64,000 bases of DNA from Austropuccinia psidii (GCA_023105745.1 JALGQZ010000005.1:64160019-64224018), one strand, 5' to 3'; numbered from the stretch's first letter, positions 1 through 13,225 are shown. The notes: a model not told the origin generated them from the letters alone. Made by a program: numbers and translations.

Positions 1-243
1 AATGAGTATGTATAAATGAGTCTGTATTTTCTCCCTGTTTAGACCCCAAAATCCCACTTTATGACACCAATGTTTCTGTTTTTGACATTCATTGAGCCCT
101 TCTCTGGATTTCTCAAGGAGAGCATGTTAATTTAGGTATCCCATGGGCCATACGTTTCATTGCAGTAGACGTATTGAGCCAACAAAAGCCCTATGGGATA
201 AGACATCAGGGGTATTTCACAGAGCCCTAAAATAGGCATAAAT

Positions 244-1680
244 TGTCAGCCTGTGACCCAAAACCAGAACACAAGCATGACAGCCAGATACAATAAATCA
301 ATGGTATATCCAAGATACCACCAAAGCATGGAGCTGAGCCAAATCAGCTCAAAAGTTATCATAAGAAAGAGAAAACTTACCCCTTTTCAATTATACAAGT
401 CCCATCACCATAGGACAAAGAATAACAAAGTGATTCCTGCTCAAAGTTGTTGCTGAGCATAAACCTTAATTTTCACCTCCAATCTGAAATAAAGAGTAAG
501 AGACTTAACCTCATCAAATGGGTATTCAAAGGGAAGCTCTAAGTCAGGGCTATCAAATGGTACCAGCCAAACTGAGCTAGCACCAGAATTACTGAAGTTA
601 TGGCCAAATTCAGGCCAAATAAGGCTGAACAAAATATTCACCTCTCATCTAACGTTTACAGTTTTAGGGTGAGATACCTAAAGTGGGGTCTTTTTGGAAA
701 TAGAACAATCAGGGCTATCTGATGGTGTCATTCATTTTCCATATCTCAACTAGAACAAAAGCTATAGGACAAACAAGCCCAATAGAGCTTTTTGCCTAAA
801 CCACGCATATGTACAAAAAACCTTGTACATGGCATAAATTTGCCATATTTAATTATAGCCATATCAAATGAGGTACCATTGTGTAGGGCACATACAGGGA
901 TACACACCAAACAGATTTTGAAATGGATATCTCAAAAATTGACAAAGCTATGGCTGTTTTAAGGTCAAAATCCCACAGTTTGGCCAATACAGCCTTACCA
1001 TGGAATAATATCCCATAGCCATGATTATGAGGTTTTAAACAGACAAAGAAGATTTTTTATACTTCAATAACTCATAGTTCATTCAATACTGGGGTCCCAT
1101 ACAGGTTCTTTGCAGCATTTTATGTGTCATACATGTCAGAATCAAGCTGTGTGCTCCCCAGATGAAAATTTTCACCCTGTATTGGTGAAAACTGCCCAGA
1201 TGTGGTTTCAAAACCACATCTGAGCTCAATACAGGATATGTAGGGCTGTTTGTAAGCCACAAGCCTGTCTTAGAGAGTGAAAAATCTTCACTTCCTCTAC
1301 ATGGAAAGGTTGAGCAGCCTTTCCACCCCATTTCAGGATAAAAAGGGGCCCTTTGACAGCCAGAAGAGGTTTCCTCATCCTGCTCTTGAATTCCTACATA
1401 GTACAACTGTCAAAAACAGTTATACTCTTGGAAAATAATCAGGTATACTTTAAACTTAAGTATTGTAGTCTTTATTATTGTAATCCAACAGGTAAAGCTG
1501 CATCCAGGGCTTTCAACAGCGCTCACCACCACTATTCCACAAATAGTAAAGCCCTTTTATTTTCATTATAAGCCCTTATTATCAAAAATACTCTTATTTT
1601 AAACCTCTATCACCGTGTCACAGTCATAGTTGAGGTTGTAAATAGCCTAATTACTACTTCATCATAGACTCAGCCTGACA
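244..1680 (+). mobile_element. Solo LTR, Gypsy family A
   Basis: The segment begins TGTCAGCCTG and ends CAGCCTGACA, so it has TG...CA ends and short inverted termini. It is flanked on both sides by TAAAT (239-243 and 1681-1685), a 5-bp target-site duplication. It aligns along its whole length with both LTRs of the element at 4999-14662 and has the same length class (1437 bp). No internal region or second LTR adjoins it, so it is a solo LTR left by LTR-LTR recombination. A TATA-like GATAAAAAGG lies at 1337-1346, placing the U3/R boundary about 30 bp further on. Small ORFs inside it are chance ORFs. Confidence 0.93.
1169..1222 (+). other. Twin hairpins in the U3 of the solo LTR
   Basis: Two adjacent inverted repeats lie upstream of the TATA-like box. 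The first (1169-1191) has 8-bp arms TTTTCACC/GGTGAAAA around a 7-nt loop. The second (1197-1222) has perfect 12-bp arms CAGATGTGGTTT/AAACCACATCTG around a 2-nt loop. Both recur, less perfectly, in the other family A LTRs (near 5928-5980 and 14150-14205). The first recurs in rearranged form in the family B LTR at 27854-27875. The role is unknown; they could be protein-binding palindromes in U3 or structure in the 3' end of the genomic RNA. Confidence 0.6.
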
Positions 1681-4600
1681 TAAATGGTGTTTTTGGGGGG
1701 TTGTCACCCACTTCTCCATAGTTCAGTCACATCATAAACATGTTATATAAAGAAAAATTACTGTTAAAACTCAACTGTATAGAGTTTCATGCCTATTACA
1801 CCTGTTTAGAATGCCAAAATAAAATTTATGCCACAAATTTGGCCAGCTTGTGCCATTTATTCAAGCTTTTGGGGGTTTGTCAGAGAAATACTGCCTAAAA
1901 AAGGTCTCTCACAGGTAAGGGGTCTTTGGGACCCCCCAAAAGCATGGAAAAATTCATTAGGGGGATTTCCCAGGGCCCAAAAATGGCCATTTTGGAGATT
2001 TTCCCCTGATTTGCCATAGTAGAGGCTGTTAAGAAATGTTTTCTGTGGAGCAAGAGGACCCTGATATTTTGAATGTATAAGTTATTTTTTATATTATAGC
2101 CTTATAGACCCCAAACTCCATTTTCAGTTCAAATTAATCTACATTATCCACAAATGCTGCTTTGGACCCATTCAACACCTTATTTCACATGCATAGCTCA
2201 GATAAGGAAAAGAAATTTTTAAACTTCAAGAGAAAATCTCTTTCATAATTTGAGAAAATTTCTGAATATCATGGCAATGGACCTTTTCTCTGTCTTTTCT
2301 TACAACTTACAAAGTTTTCCCCAAAGTGATGGTGAATTTATGTAGCCATTTTATGCACTCAATTTGAGCTTTCCTTCCTTTGTTCAAGAAAGGTTATTAT
2401 CTCTTCTAACAGAATTTTGCTTCCAAATAATTATATATCTTTTTGTTATCATAAAAAGAGAACCTAGAATTGGATAATTGCAATTGATTCTCTTAAGTAA
2501 CATTTAACAAGTTTTGACATGAATTTTTTTTTAATTTAGTATAGTAATTTAATAGTCCTTTTAAAGGAATTTCATTATTGGATATACCTTACATTTTTGT
2601 ATATTTCCATTTGATATTTCAATTTTTCTTCAAATATCAATACAGGTGTTCAGAAACAATCACATGTTAGTATCATTAATGGTAAGAGTCTGGTTTTTAT
2701 CAGTTCGTAACCTTATTATTGAAGCTTTCAAATTTATAAAATGAAAAAATGCAAGAAAAATATTGCATCATTTCTATTAGTAAAACAATTTGCTTCTGAA
2801 TGTGACAGAAAGTCTTGCACATGTTACAGAATAGGCTTTAGAGAATTAATATAAGGATTACTCACAGGTTTGTTAATGATTATTTGATGGGGAAATTTTG
2901 GATACTCAAAAGGTAGATTGGAGGTTCAATTTTGAGAAAAGTATATTAATGGTCAGCCAGTGATGTGAAAGATTCCCTATCTTATATTATTTTGAAGATT
3001 CCCAAAGATAATATCTGCCTTCCACATCTTCACTGATGAAATATTTCATTGATTACACTAAATTAAGGTCTAAATTACCCAATGAAGAGGCCTTTGAATT
3101 TAATTTTGGATGAAATAAGCTTTTGAGTATGTAGAAGCTTCCTTTTTCACAAACATTGATGAAAGGTTTTCCCTTCTATCAAAACAGCAGTTTCAGAAAA
3201 TGGTGAAGACTTCCTATATGGTGTAAGTCAGCTCTTTTGTATCCCTAGAAGCCTCTGAGTCACTCTTGTGAGCCTTCCTGGGCATGCTATTGTTTTGATT
3301 TGGTGATTAATAGCTCATAGGCAATGGGTCAACCCCAAGAGAGCCATCAAAAAGCTAGAATACACCACATGATAGTTGTGGAATAGTCATGGGGAGGTTT
3401 ACCACAAATTGATAATCCTGCCACAACCCAAGCCTTCAATTATTGGAACCTCATGCCTCATAGAAATTTGTACTTCAAAAGTTATTGACCCCCTAGAAGT
3501 CTACTGGTTTCACCTGTTCCAGAAGGGAAAACCCCTTCTAGCCTTTTATCTTAGTTTATTTGGTAAATAAGGATCTAAGAACAGGCTACAATTTTGAATC
3601 TTAACTAGATTGTTAAAAGGGTTACTAATAAATCTGGTTTTGGTACAAGAAATCTTCTACAACTTCCATAAACAATATATTTTTTAGTTAGAAGGATAAA
3701 TGATTTGAAAGTGGCTCCTTTTCTTTCATTATTTATCCTTTTGAAATGGTTACACACAATTTAACCCTTTGATTCAGTATGCCACAAATACAAGCCCTTT
3801 TGTATTTCTCCCTATGATACTTTAGAAGTGAAACCCTTCTAATCAGTATATATAAGCCACTTTTAGAAATGAAAATTTCATAGTGGGCTTAAATTGCAGG
3901 TCTTTGGAGGATATCAAGCTTTATAAACCTCTCCTAAGTGTCTTTAGTCTTTATTTACAGATAAAATAGCATTCCATGAATTTTTGATATAAAGCTAATC
4001 TTTTAAAAAGATAGCTTCTATTGTAGAAGGGCTACATACACATGATTGATACTATCTAACAACCCTTCCTGAGAGATTGATTGATTTCCCTCTGTTTATT
4101 GAAGTCAATTTATTAAAAAATCTTCTATGCAGTTTTTAATTGAATTTTTATATTTATGAATGTAAATTTGGAACTTAAGACTACAATTTTTTTCTCAGTT
4201 ATAATGAGAGTTATTAATTAAGATAGAAAGGTTTTCTATATATCATTCATTTGATAATTACTCAATTTGGTCCTCTTTTGTAAGATGTGTCTATAAAACT
4301 CTTGTAAATATTACTATTAATAAAGAGTACTATGAATATTCTTATGAAATATATAATAAATAAATTCACTACAAACACAACCTAATAATAAATTTCTTAA
4401 ATATTTATTTTACTTGTTTTACACTACTAGTGATTATAACAGTGAGCAGTAATTGTCTACTAGAATAAGTTACAAGAAGATTTGATTATAAAACATCTTA
4501 TTAAAATAATGTAAAACTATTTTAATTGATAAAAATCTTTTATGAGAATAATTATTGTAAGTTATAGATGAAAACTAAAAAAATAGAGAAATATCTTAAG

Positions 4601-4993
4601 AATTGAATAAATCACTTGAGAATACCTAGTATAGTTATTTTCAGATTAGTCGTGGATTTAGAGGATTAAAGTTCATTTAAAGAAGTAAAACAGAAAATCA
4701 TAGTTAAACACTATCCAAAGTAGAAGTTTTCTCCCATTTTAGGTCTCCAAAATTGATATGAAAAGATGAAAATTCTTATAAACCATTCTAACTAATACTT
4801 ACTGATGGTATTAATGATTAAACTGAATATTCATATGATATCTGGAAAACAGCTATGGTAGGCTCCTTTTAAGTAAACATCAACTTACAAAGGTATGCCA
4901 TGAAGAAAACTGAAAACCTAGTGTGTGCAGAACCAGTCACATTGGTTTGTTTATCCATTACATCACTTAAAGTCACCTACAATTATCATAACC
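1681..4993. other. AT-rich interval without a recognisable gene
   Basis: About 3.3 kb of AT-rich DNA between the solo LTR and element A. The longest ORFs (about 63 codons, near 1828 and 3376) lack motifs, and neither has a credible start context or splice partner. No RNA gene, LTR ends or coding homology were recognised. It is probably old decayed repeat or intergenic sequence. Confidence 0.5.
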
Positions 4994-4998
4994 ACTTA

Positions 4999-6437
4999 TT
5001 TCAGCCTGTGACTCAAAACCAGAGCACAAGCATGACAGCCAAAATACCATAAACCAATGATATAGCCAAGATACCACCAAAGCATGGAGCTGAGCCAAAT
5101 TAGCTCAAAAGGTATCAAAGGAAAGAGGAAACTCACCCCTTTCAAAATATACAAGTCCCATCATCATGAGACAAAGAATAACAAAGTTATTCAGGCTCAA
5201 AGTTATTGCTGAGCATAAACCTTAATTTTCACCTCTCATCTGAAATACAGAGTAAGAGGCTTAACCCCATCAAATGGGTTTGAAAAATGAAGCTCTAATT
5301 CAGGGCTATCCAATGGTACCAGCCAAACTGGGCTAGCACCAGTATTACAGAAGTTATGGTCAAATTCAGGCCAAATAAGGGTGAACAAAACATTCACCTC
5401 TCATCTAACTTCTACAGTTTTAGTGTGAGATACCTAAAGTGGGGTCTTTTTGGAAATAGAACAATCAGGGCTATCTCATGGCTTCATCCATTTCCTCATA
5501 TCTCAACTAGAACAAAAGCTATGGGGCAAACAAGCTCAATACAGCTTTTGCCCAAAACACGCATATGTACAAAAATTCTTGTACATGGGATACCTTTGTC
5601 ATATTTAATGATAACCATATCAAATGAGGTACCATTGCGTAGAACACATGCAGGGATCCACACCAAACCCATTTTGAGGTTGATATCTCAAGAAATGATC
5701 AAGGTATTGCTGTTTTAAGGTCAAAATCCCACATTTTGTCCAATACAGTCTTACCATGGGATAATATACCATAACCATGATTATGAGGTGTCAAACAGAC
5801 AAAAAATAATTTTTATAATTCAATACCTCATAATTCAGTCAATACTGGGGTCCCATACAGTTTCTGTACAGCATTCTACGCGTCATACACGTCAGAAGAG
5901 GGCTATGTGGTCCCCAGATGAAAATGTTCACCCTGTATTGGTGAAAACTGCCCAGATGTGGTTTCAAAGCCACATCTAAGCCCAATACAGGCTATACAGT
6001 TCCTTGCAAACCACAAGCCTGTCTCAGAGAGTGAAAAAATCTTCACTTCCTCTACGTGGAAAGGTCTAACAGCCCTTCCACCCCATTTCAGGATAAAAAG
6101 GAGGCTTTTCACAGCCAGAAATGCTTTCCTCATCCTGCTCTTGAATACCCTACATATTAAACTTTCAAAAACAGTTTTAATCTTGGTTAATAAACAGGTA
6201 TAATTATAATATCAATTATTTTAGCCTTTATTATTGTAACCCAACAGGTAAAGCTGCACCCAGGGCTTTGAACAGCGCTCACCACCACTATATTTCATAT
6301 AGTAAAGCCATTTTATTTTTAAATTGAAACTTCTTTGAGCTCTTATAGCTCTTTTTAAATCCTTTTTTACCATATCAAAGTCATAGTTAAAAGTTGTAAA
6401 TACATTATAATACTTTTATCATAGACTCAGCCTGACA
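4999..6437 (+). repeat. 5' LTR of element A
   Basis: 1439 bp matching the 3' LTR end to end. The expected first bases TGTCAG read TTTCAG here, a single G-to-T change at the terminus; the other end is the normal CCTGACA. The TATA-like GGATAAAAAG is at 6091-6100. In the stretch I compared base by base (5821-5940 against 14044-14163) the two LTRs differ at two positions, both CG here and TG in the other copy, as expected from deamination of methylated CpG. Confidence 0.93.
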
Positions 6438-6440
6438 TTT

Positions 6441-6458
6441 TGGGGGCCTGGCCATATT
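6441..6458 (+). promoter_or_regulatory. Candidate primer-binding site of element A
   Basis: TGGGGGCCTGGCC begins three bases after the LTR end. The same block occurs at the same place in elements 2 and 3. TGG is the expected complement of a tRNA CCA tail. Read as a tRNA 3' end, it implies discriminator base C, which in eukaryotes points to tRNA-Pro; that assignment is inference. Confidence 0.55.
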
Positions 6459-7367
6459 TTTTACCTTTTTTGGACCTTATAAGTAAGTGTTTTGCTTATT
6501 TATCACTTTCTGACTATTTTTTGCATCTTTTAGGCATATCTTTCTTTCAAAATATATATACTATATATATATATTCATTTAATTGGTCTATGTACTACCT
6601 TTTACTCATATTTTAAGAGTATCTGTCACGTGGGTAATACCCACAAGACCTTGATTTTTGGTGTGTTTTACATATAAAAACACAAAAGCCATCAATAAGT
6701 CCTGTATTTTTGATTAAATAAGGACACCTCTGACTGTAAACCAACATTTTAGGCGTGGTTAAGTGTATTTTTGACTCAATTACACTTATACAGATCACAC
6801 TTGAAAACCACAAGCAAATCTGTGGGATACTGGTACACAAACAGTGTAACAGGGTACCAAAAGCTGTCATTCTGACATGGAATTGTTAATTCAATTACAC
6901 TGTCATTATACAGGGCATATTGTAGTAATATACAAGCCCAGAGGCCATTCTTAGACGTGCAAACAGCATTTTAAAAAGTCTTAACTGACATCAGCCCTCT
7001 TTTTCCTACTTTGATTCAGGGGAAGAGAATTATATCCCACTTTAGACCCAGTTACAGGCCAACACACCAGTGACACCCTCATAACCAGAGGGCAGAAAGG
7101 GCAAAGGAAAGAGGCACAGTGAAGGCCTGATTACAGAAAAGTAGTGGACACCAATAGCCACCCAGAGAAGTAGAAAACCACGAAACTCTCCATCAATACG
7201 CGGTAAACCAACCTTACCAACTTGTACAGGGAAGATTTCTATAATTAACCCAGTTGTAACCTCTAAAGGTAAATTTCCCAAATCAGCAGACAACAAATTT
7301 GTACAAGGCGCAGTCAAAGGTAAATACCTTAAGAACATAAAGTTTTTGACTGCTTGCAAACACCAAT
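6459..7367 (+). other. Leader region of element A
   Basis: About 0.9 kb between the primer-binding site and the first gag ORF. It has short ORFs without motifs. A pyrimidine-rich tract ending CAG near 7017 could be a splice acceptor comparable to the leader introns of elements 2 and 3, but the reading frame after it is soon blocked, so I do not call an exon. Confidence 0.4.
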
Positions 7368-8306
7368 ATGTCACCTGTATACCTCAGAGACCTTGGCTTC
7401 CAAAGGAACCAGCCAGAGGACAAAGAAGGCTTGTCCAGAGCCAGAAGACCTGGAAGAGGACACCTTGGACACAGTGGTGGATGGCAAAACAATAGGGGGA
7501 TAATATTGACCCTGCCATTCACACTCCAATTCAACAGGAACCTCAAACCAGAGGACTGGAAGGATATGGATCATGTTCTTCAGCTCCACCAAATCCTCAA
7601 AGATTTGCTTCAATGGAGAATGGACAACAAGAGGTTCAACCTGGCAAGTCACTGGGCAGAACTTGGAGCAAATTGCCAGAATATCTGTCTCAAAGATATA
7701 GATTTCAAAGACTTTATGGTAATCACCAAAGGTTGGAATCCTACCAGGCAGTTCAGACTCCTGGAGGCAAGGGCGCAGAGGATAAGGGAGAATCAAGCCA
7801 CTATCCAAGCTATAGAAGAACAGTTAACCCAGAAAGGGACTACTCAGATGCCTTCAGGCTCACAAGGAGCAAGCCCAATCAGCTCTCCAGTGGCTTCACA
7901 CCATTCAGAAACCAGCAGATCAGTGGCCAAGAGTCACCATTCTTCACAATTCCAGCAAGTTTCCAGGAGAAGACAAGGACACAAGGGCAAGAAAAAAAAC
8001 CTCCTTCAACCAGAGGAGGAAAGAGTCAGACCCCATGATCCAGAAGCTGTTGGACTTGGTAAAAGAAGTACACAAGAACCAGAAGTAGTTGTAAACCACT
8101 CTAGAATCAATAGTCCCATTAATAGAAATATTACCCCCACTCAGATTGAAAATAATGTTATCACACCTGAGAGTAACTTAAACAGTGATGCACTGTGGTT
8201 ACAAATGTCCCAATATGCTGAGCACACTCAAAAGCAGTTTGCAGAACTTGAAGCAAGCTGTGAGAGGATGAAAGACTTAACAGCCTCCATGGATAAAATT
8301 TTTTAA
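7368..8306 (+). pseudogene. Gypsy A N-terminal ORF and start of Gag
   Basis: A 312-codon ORF at the 5' end of the coding region. A GWNP motif (codons about 122-125) matches the GWNP/GWHP motif of the corresponding small ORFs in elements 2 (22415-22861) and 3 (53266-53915). The middle is Ser/Gln/Lys-rich, and the last 70 residues look like the coiled-coil head of Gag. Here the N-terminal ORF and the Gag head share one frame, unlike elements 2 and 3, so an indel has probably fused or scrambled the junction. The ORF ends in TAA, and the rest of Gag continues in another frame from about 8332. No enzymatic role is recognised; it is structural, or specific to this element clade. Confidence 0.6.
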
Positions 8307-8331
8307 AACACTCCAAGAAGGACAAGCCCAA

Positions 8332-9405
8332 TTGAGCAAAGCCTCTGAAGAAACCAGCAAAATACTGGATCTAGTCTTTGAAGAACAACACCACAGCAAA
8401 AAGGAAAGGGATTTTCTGGATCAAGACATAAACAGATTGTTTAATGTCTACCATAACATGAAGCCCCAACCACAAGGCCATGTTATGGATAATCCATATC
8501 AACCAGGTGACATCAAACCAAATGCCATGTTGATGAATAAGGCAAGATCTCCATCACAATACCAGGATGGAGATGGCATGTATTATTCAGAGAAGGAAGC
8601 CTTGAAACAGCTTCTTGAGTCCTCAAGCTGGCCCAAATTCTCTGGAACAGGAGAATATGATCATATGGAACTCATAGATTATATTGATGGACTCTTCATT
8701 GATGTACCAAGCATACCAGACTACTGGATTAATGCTAGATTGAATACTGCATTTAAAGGCCATGCTAGTATATGGTACACAGAAATGAAAGAAATCCATG
8801 GTAGAAGGAACAGGCCATGGTGGAAGAGTCAAATCATCCAAAAGTACAGTAATGGTACTTGGATATGGCAAAAGACCATTTCATTTGAAAATGACACATA
8901 CTCTGTGGACAAAGATCCATATGAGTGGTGTCTTAGACAGTCTAAATGACTTAAAGCCATTGATCCTCAGATGAACATCCAAATGAGGAATCACAAACTC
9001 CTGACACAACTGGAAGGAGAATTAGAGCATGCAGTAAAATGCAGATGCTACCAAAATTGCACTCTAGATGACATTTCTAGTGCCTTACAAGATATAAGTA
9101 AAAGAACTAATATAGGGAAATTCAGCCTAAATCGGAGCAGTAGTTTCAAAGAGAAACAACCTCTCAGGGTGGAGTTTAAAGACAAACCCAGAGAAATAGT
9201 GTGAGAAGTCAAAAAGAAGAAGAATACTTGTCACAATTGTGGTTCAACAGACCACTATGCCAACAATTGTCCAAAGGCAAAGAAAAAAGTCTATGCCATT
9301 GAGAAAGTCCCAGAGGAGGAATCCCCAACAGAGGATTCTGAATCAGACTCCATGGGTGATGCCATCAGAGAACCATCTGATGATTACCAAGACCTCAAAG
9401 AATAA
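8332..9405 (+). pseudogene. Gypsy A Gag (capsid and nucleocapsid)
   Basis: One reading frame interrupted by TGA at 8947-8949, TGA at 9202-9204 and TAA at 9403-9405. It encodes a retrotransposon Gag core: the segment starting near SWPKFSGTGEYDHMEL is closely matched by WPTFTGEGEYDHM in element 2 and WPHFSGEGEYDHMEL in element 3. It then has a CX2CX4HX4C zinc knuckle (CHNCGSTDHYANNC, about 9229-9270) and an acidic tail. Gag would form the particle and bind the RNA. The frame continues directly into pol, so this clade has a single gag-pol frame. Confidence 0.8.
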
Positions 9406-9411
9406 TTTCCA

Positions 9412-11196
9412 GTGGAATACCAAGAAGAAACCCCACTAGGAATTCAGGACATACAGTTGGAAGCAGGCATGCCACAGGATACTGCCAACAAAAACTTGTG
9501 CAAACATACACAAGATGCACAAACATTCCTGGTTACACAAACCAAAGGAATGGCATATATACATGGAACATCCACAAAAGTGACTGTCTGTATTGACAAT
9601 GCTCAGAATCCACTGATCATTGATAGTGGAGCACACTGCTCCATAGTGGCCAGAAAATATCTGGACAACCACTTCCCAAATTGGGAAGAACAGCTATTTC
9701 CCACCAAGGCAAAGAATTTTAAAAGTGCATCAGGCAAGATGACTTCCATTGGGACAATTATCAAAGAGATAATTATACCCCATAGGAAACTTAATATCAG
9801 ACTCAACCCAGAGTTTGTAGTGCTTGACAATGCCCACATCCAAGGGTTCTTACTGGGAACAGACTACCAGAGGATGTATGGCATAGATATTTACAACAGT
9901 AAGAATAGGCACATTACCATTGGTACCAACAAGGAAAAGAAATTTTCACTTGATATATACCAGATATCTTCTCAAGATCCACTGAAAGAGCTTCTGAATG
10001 AATTAAGGGAGGGACAGTTTAGCACTACCCTCACCAGTAAACAAAAACTAAGTTTACTGAAGATGCTGAGGAAGAACAGACCAGCATTTGCCATTGATGA
10101 AGAACCATTAGGCAAGATCAAAGGCCATAATATAGAACCATATCTGGATGTGGAAAGGCCTTATCCACTCATACTTAGGAGACCTCCTTATCCAGCAAGC
10201 CTGGAAACCAGGAAAGAAATTGAAAAACACATCAATGAACTCCTGGACATGGATGTTATCAGGAAGATTGGACATAATGAAATAGTGGAAATCACCACTC
10301 CTGTCCTAATCATCTGGCATGATGGCAAGTATAGACTGTTTGGAGACTTCAGAGCTCTAAATAACTACACAAAAGCAGACAGGTACCCTATACCCAGGAT
10401 ACCTCATGCCTTGGATAAACTGGCTAAAGCCAAATACATAACCAAAATGGATTGTATGAAAGGCTTCCACCAAAATGGAGTTAAACCAAACTCCATGAAA
10501 CTGCTCAGAATAATATGCCATATTGGAAGATATGAGTATACCAGGATGCCATTTGGCATCAAAAATGCACCAGCCCACTTCCAAAGGATGATGGACACAA
10601 TATTTCAAGAAGAAATATTGGAAGGCTGGATGGTGGTATATATTGATGATATAATTATATACTCAGAGACATGGGAAGACCATGTACAATACATAGACAG
10701 AGTTATAAGTAAATTTACACCCATCAATCTGAAGATTTCACTGAAAAAGTGTAATTTTGGCCAACAAGAGCTCCTAGCTCTAGGAAATAAAGTCTCAGGT
10801 CTTAGTCTGGCAATTGACCAGAATAAAGTAGCAGAAGTACTGCGAAATCCAGTACCAAAGAGCATCAAAGAGATGCAATCTTTCCTTTGGTTTGCTAGCT
10901 ACTACAGAAACCACATCAAGAATTTTGCCTACATAACTAGTAGTTTATACAAGTTATGTTCAAAAGATGTAGTTTTTGAAATTACCAAAGAAAGAAGGGA
11001 TGCATATGAGAGGATCAAACATGAACTCACAAATGCACCTGTGCTAATCTTGCCTGACTTTGAACTACCATTCAAGTTATATATAGATGCAGCATGTAGC
11101 CAAGGCTTAGGAGCAGCCCTTCGCCAAAGACAAATTGTGGATGGTGAACCAAGAGAGGGAGTAATATGTTACATCTCTAGGAAACTGAAAGATTAA
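9412..11196 (+). pseudogene. Gypsy A protease, reverse transcriptase and start of RNase H
   Basis: A 594-codon open stretch of pol. The aspartic protease motif IDSGAHCSIV is near codon 70. RT follows, with the template-grip region LRRPPYPAS, MDCMKGFHQNG, the MPFGIKNAPAHFQRMMD block and catalytic YIDDIIIYSE at about 10639-10668. RNase H begins at LYIDAACSQGLGAAL. The stretch ends at a TAA (11194-11196) where element 2 has coding sequence. It copies element RNA into cDNA within particles. The frame is continuous with Gag upstream and with the next segment downstream. Confidence 0.9.
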
Positions 11197-12051
11197 GAAG
11201 TTAGGTATGGGGCCACCCAGACTGAATGTCTGTGCTTAGTCTGAGCTCTGGAGAAACTCCATTATTACCTGGAGGGTGCAGTCTTTGAGGTCTACACAGA
11301 CTGCACAGCCTTGAAGTCTTTACTAAACATGAAGACTACAAATAGACACATGCTGAGATGGCAAATAGCCATCCAGGAGTATAGAGGGAACATGACCATC
11401 ATATACAAAGAAGGTAAAAGCCATACCAATGCATATGGCCTCAGCAGGTGGCCACTGGATAATGTCAAGAGGAATCCAGCTTATGACCCTGAAGTTGCAG
11501 CCAAGATCCCTATCCATTTCATGGAAATATATAGGAGGAGGAACTTCAGATTCTCTGAATTGGCACCAGGAAGTGGTACCCTTGACAGTGGGAACACTGA
11601 TTCAGAAGGAACAGAAACTCTCATACTGGGAATAAGTTCCTCAGAATTGCACAATGAATTTTTCAGTGCAGTACTGAAGTCTTATGCCAAACACAAACAG
11701 TGTGGCATATTACTACAACTCCTTCAACAAAAGTACAGGATTCCAGAACTGGAATCCCAGCTGGAAGAACCCTGGTTGAGGGCCTACAAGGATGGTCTGC
11801 TTTACCAAAGAGAGAAGCACACAAGTGCACTCACAGTGGTAGACAGAGACCACATCTCTCTGATCCTACAGGAATTTCATGACTGCCCTTTTATGGGACA
11901 CATGAGTGAAGACAGGACCAGGGAGAGGGTATCAAGCACAGCTTGGTGGCCCAAGTGGGAACAAGAGTTGAGTGAATACATCAACACTTGTGAAGGATGC
12001 CAAAAGGCAAATAGGAACATGGGAAGAAGTATGGGTTACTTCAACATATAG
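11197..12051 (+). pseudogene. Gypsy A RNase H end and integrase zinc domain
   Basis: Same frame as the preceding pol segment, with an extra TGA at 11242-11244 replacing a conserved tryptophan of RNase H (LVWALEKL in elements 2 and 3). RNase H continues through [13 protein letters not shown] and the tether to integrase. The integrase HHCC zinc domain follows: HDCPFMGH and CEGCQK at about 11878-12010. The frame is lost just before TAG at 12049-12051; the integrase core continues in another frame. Confidence 0.85.
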
Positions 12052-13202
12052 AGGAACCCAAACACCCATGGGAAACCATCAATATGGACTGGGTCACAGG
12101 ACTTGTCCCAGGGGGCAAAGAAAACTAAAATGCCTGCCTAATCATAGTTGTTAGGTTCAGCAAGAGCATTAGGTGTCTACCATACCATAAAGAGGACACA
12201 GCCATGGATACTGCTCTGTTATTCTAGAATAACATCATATCCACCGGTGGAGTCCCTAAGATAATCATTAGTGATAGGGACCCAAAGTTCACATCTGAAC
12301 TTTGGACCAACTTATATGAAATGCTTGGCACCAAGCTTGCATTTTCCACAGCTTACCATCCACAAACAGATGGCCTAGCTGAGAGGATGATCCAGACAAT
12401 GGAGGACATCCTTAGAAGTTTCTGTGCCTATGGCATGGAATACAAGGACCATGATGGATACACCCATGACACGGTTACCCTTCTACCAGATGTCCAACTG
12501 GCTTATAATACAAGTCAGCGCTCTACCACAGGAAAAACACCTGCAGTGGTAGGGAAAGGGTGGAATCCCCTGCTACCTGTGGATCACTTGAGGAAGAATC
12601 TTCTGACCATCCACCCCACAGGCAAAGACTTCCATGATATGTGGAAGAGGGCTTGTGACACAGATGCCAAATGCATAGCTGAGGCAAAAGAGTATAATAA
12701 GCAGAGGTGGGACAAGACACACATGGAACCTGACTTTAAGGAAGGGGACCAGGTGCTAGTATCTACACTGAACTTCAATAATTTTAAAGGACCTAATGAA
12801 ATGAGAGACTCATTTGTAGGGCCCTTCACTATCATTAAATTGATAGGGAAGAATGCAGTGGAGGTCAAACTTACAGAGGAATTTTCCAGAAAGCACTCAG
12901 TCTTTCCAGTGAATTTGGTAAAGCCATACTTCCAAACAGAGGAGAGAAAATTCCCCTCCAGGAGGAAGAACCCCACACCACCAGAGATAGTGGAAGTGGA
13001 GGATTCCCCTGGAACTGTGAGTAGGATCATCAGGGGCAGGAAGATCAGACTTAATGGGAAGGATCAAAGACAGCACTTAGTCAGATTCAAGAACCAAACA
13101 GCTGATAAAGACAAATGGTTGGCAGAAGATGCCATACCAGATGGGAACCTTCATTTAAGGAGATTCAGAGCCTCTAGGAGGACTGAACAATCTCATCAAT
13201 GA
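12052..13202 (+). pseudogene. Gypsy A integrase core and C-terminal chromodomain-like segment
   Basis: After a frameshift near 12035 the catalytic core continues with two further stops before 12321, then is open from 12321 to 13202 (293 codons). The DDE residues sit in MDWVTG, SDRDPKF and TDGLAERM. The C-terminal part ends in a segment ([22 protein letters not shown]) equivalent to the divergent chromodomain of elements 2 and 3. It would insert cDNA into chromatin. The stop codon lies 21 bp before the 3' LTR. Confidence 0.87.
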
Positions 13203-13213
13203 TGAGCCTTCTT

Positions 13214-13223
13214 AGAGGGAGGG
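13214..13223 (+). promoter_or_regulatory. Polypurine tract of element A
   Basis: AGAGGGAGGG lies two bases before the 3' LTR start, the expected plus-strand primer site. Confidence 0.8.
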
Positions 13224-13225
13224 TA

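Noticed and set aside
5356..5718. 120-codon ORF inside the 5' LTR of element A, and similar ones at 13570-13943
   Set aside because: They lie in the LTR, are not kept in frame between LTR copies, and have no motif; chance ORFs.
7613..8038. Second 141-codon ORF overlapping the element A N-terminal ORF
   Set aside because: No similarity to the conserved GWxP ORF, which lies in the other frame.
12584..13030. 148-codon minus-strand ORF
   Set aside because: Antisense shadow of the element A integrase C-terminus.
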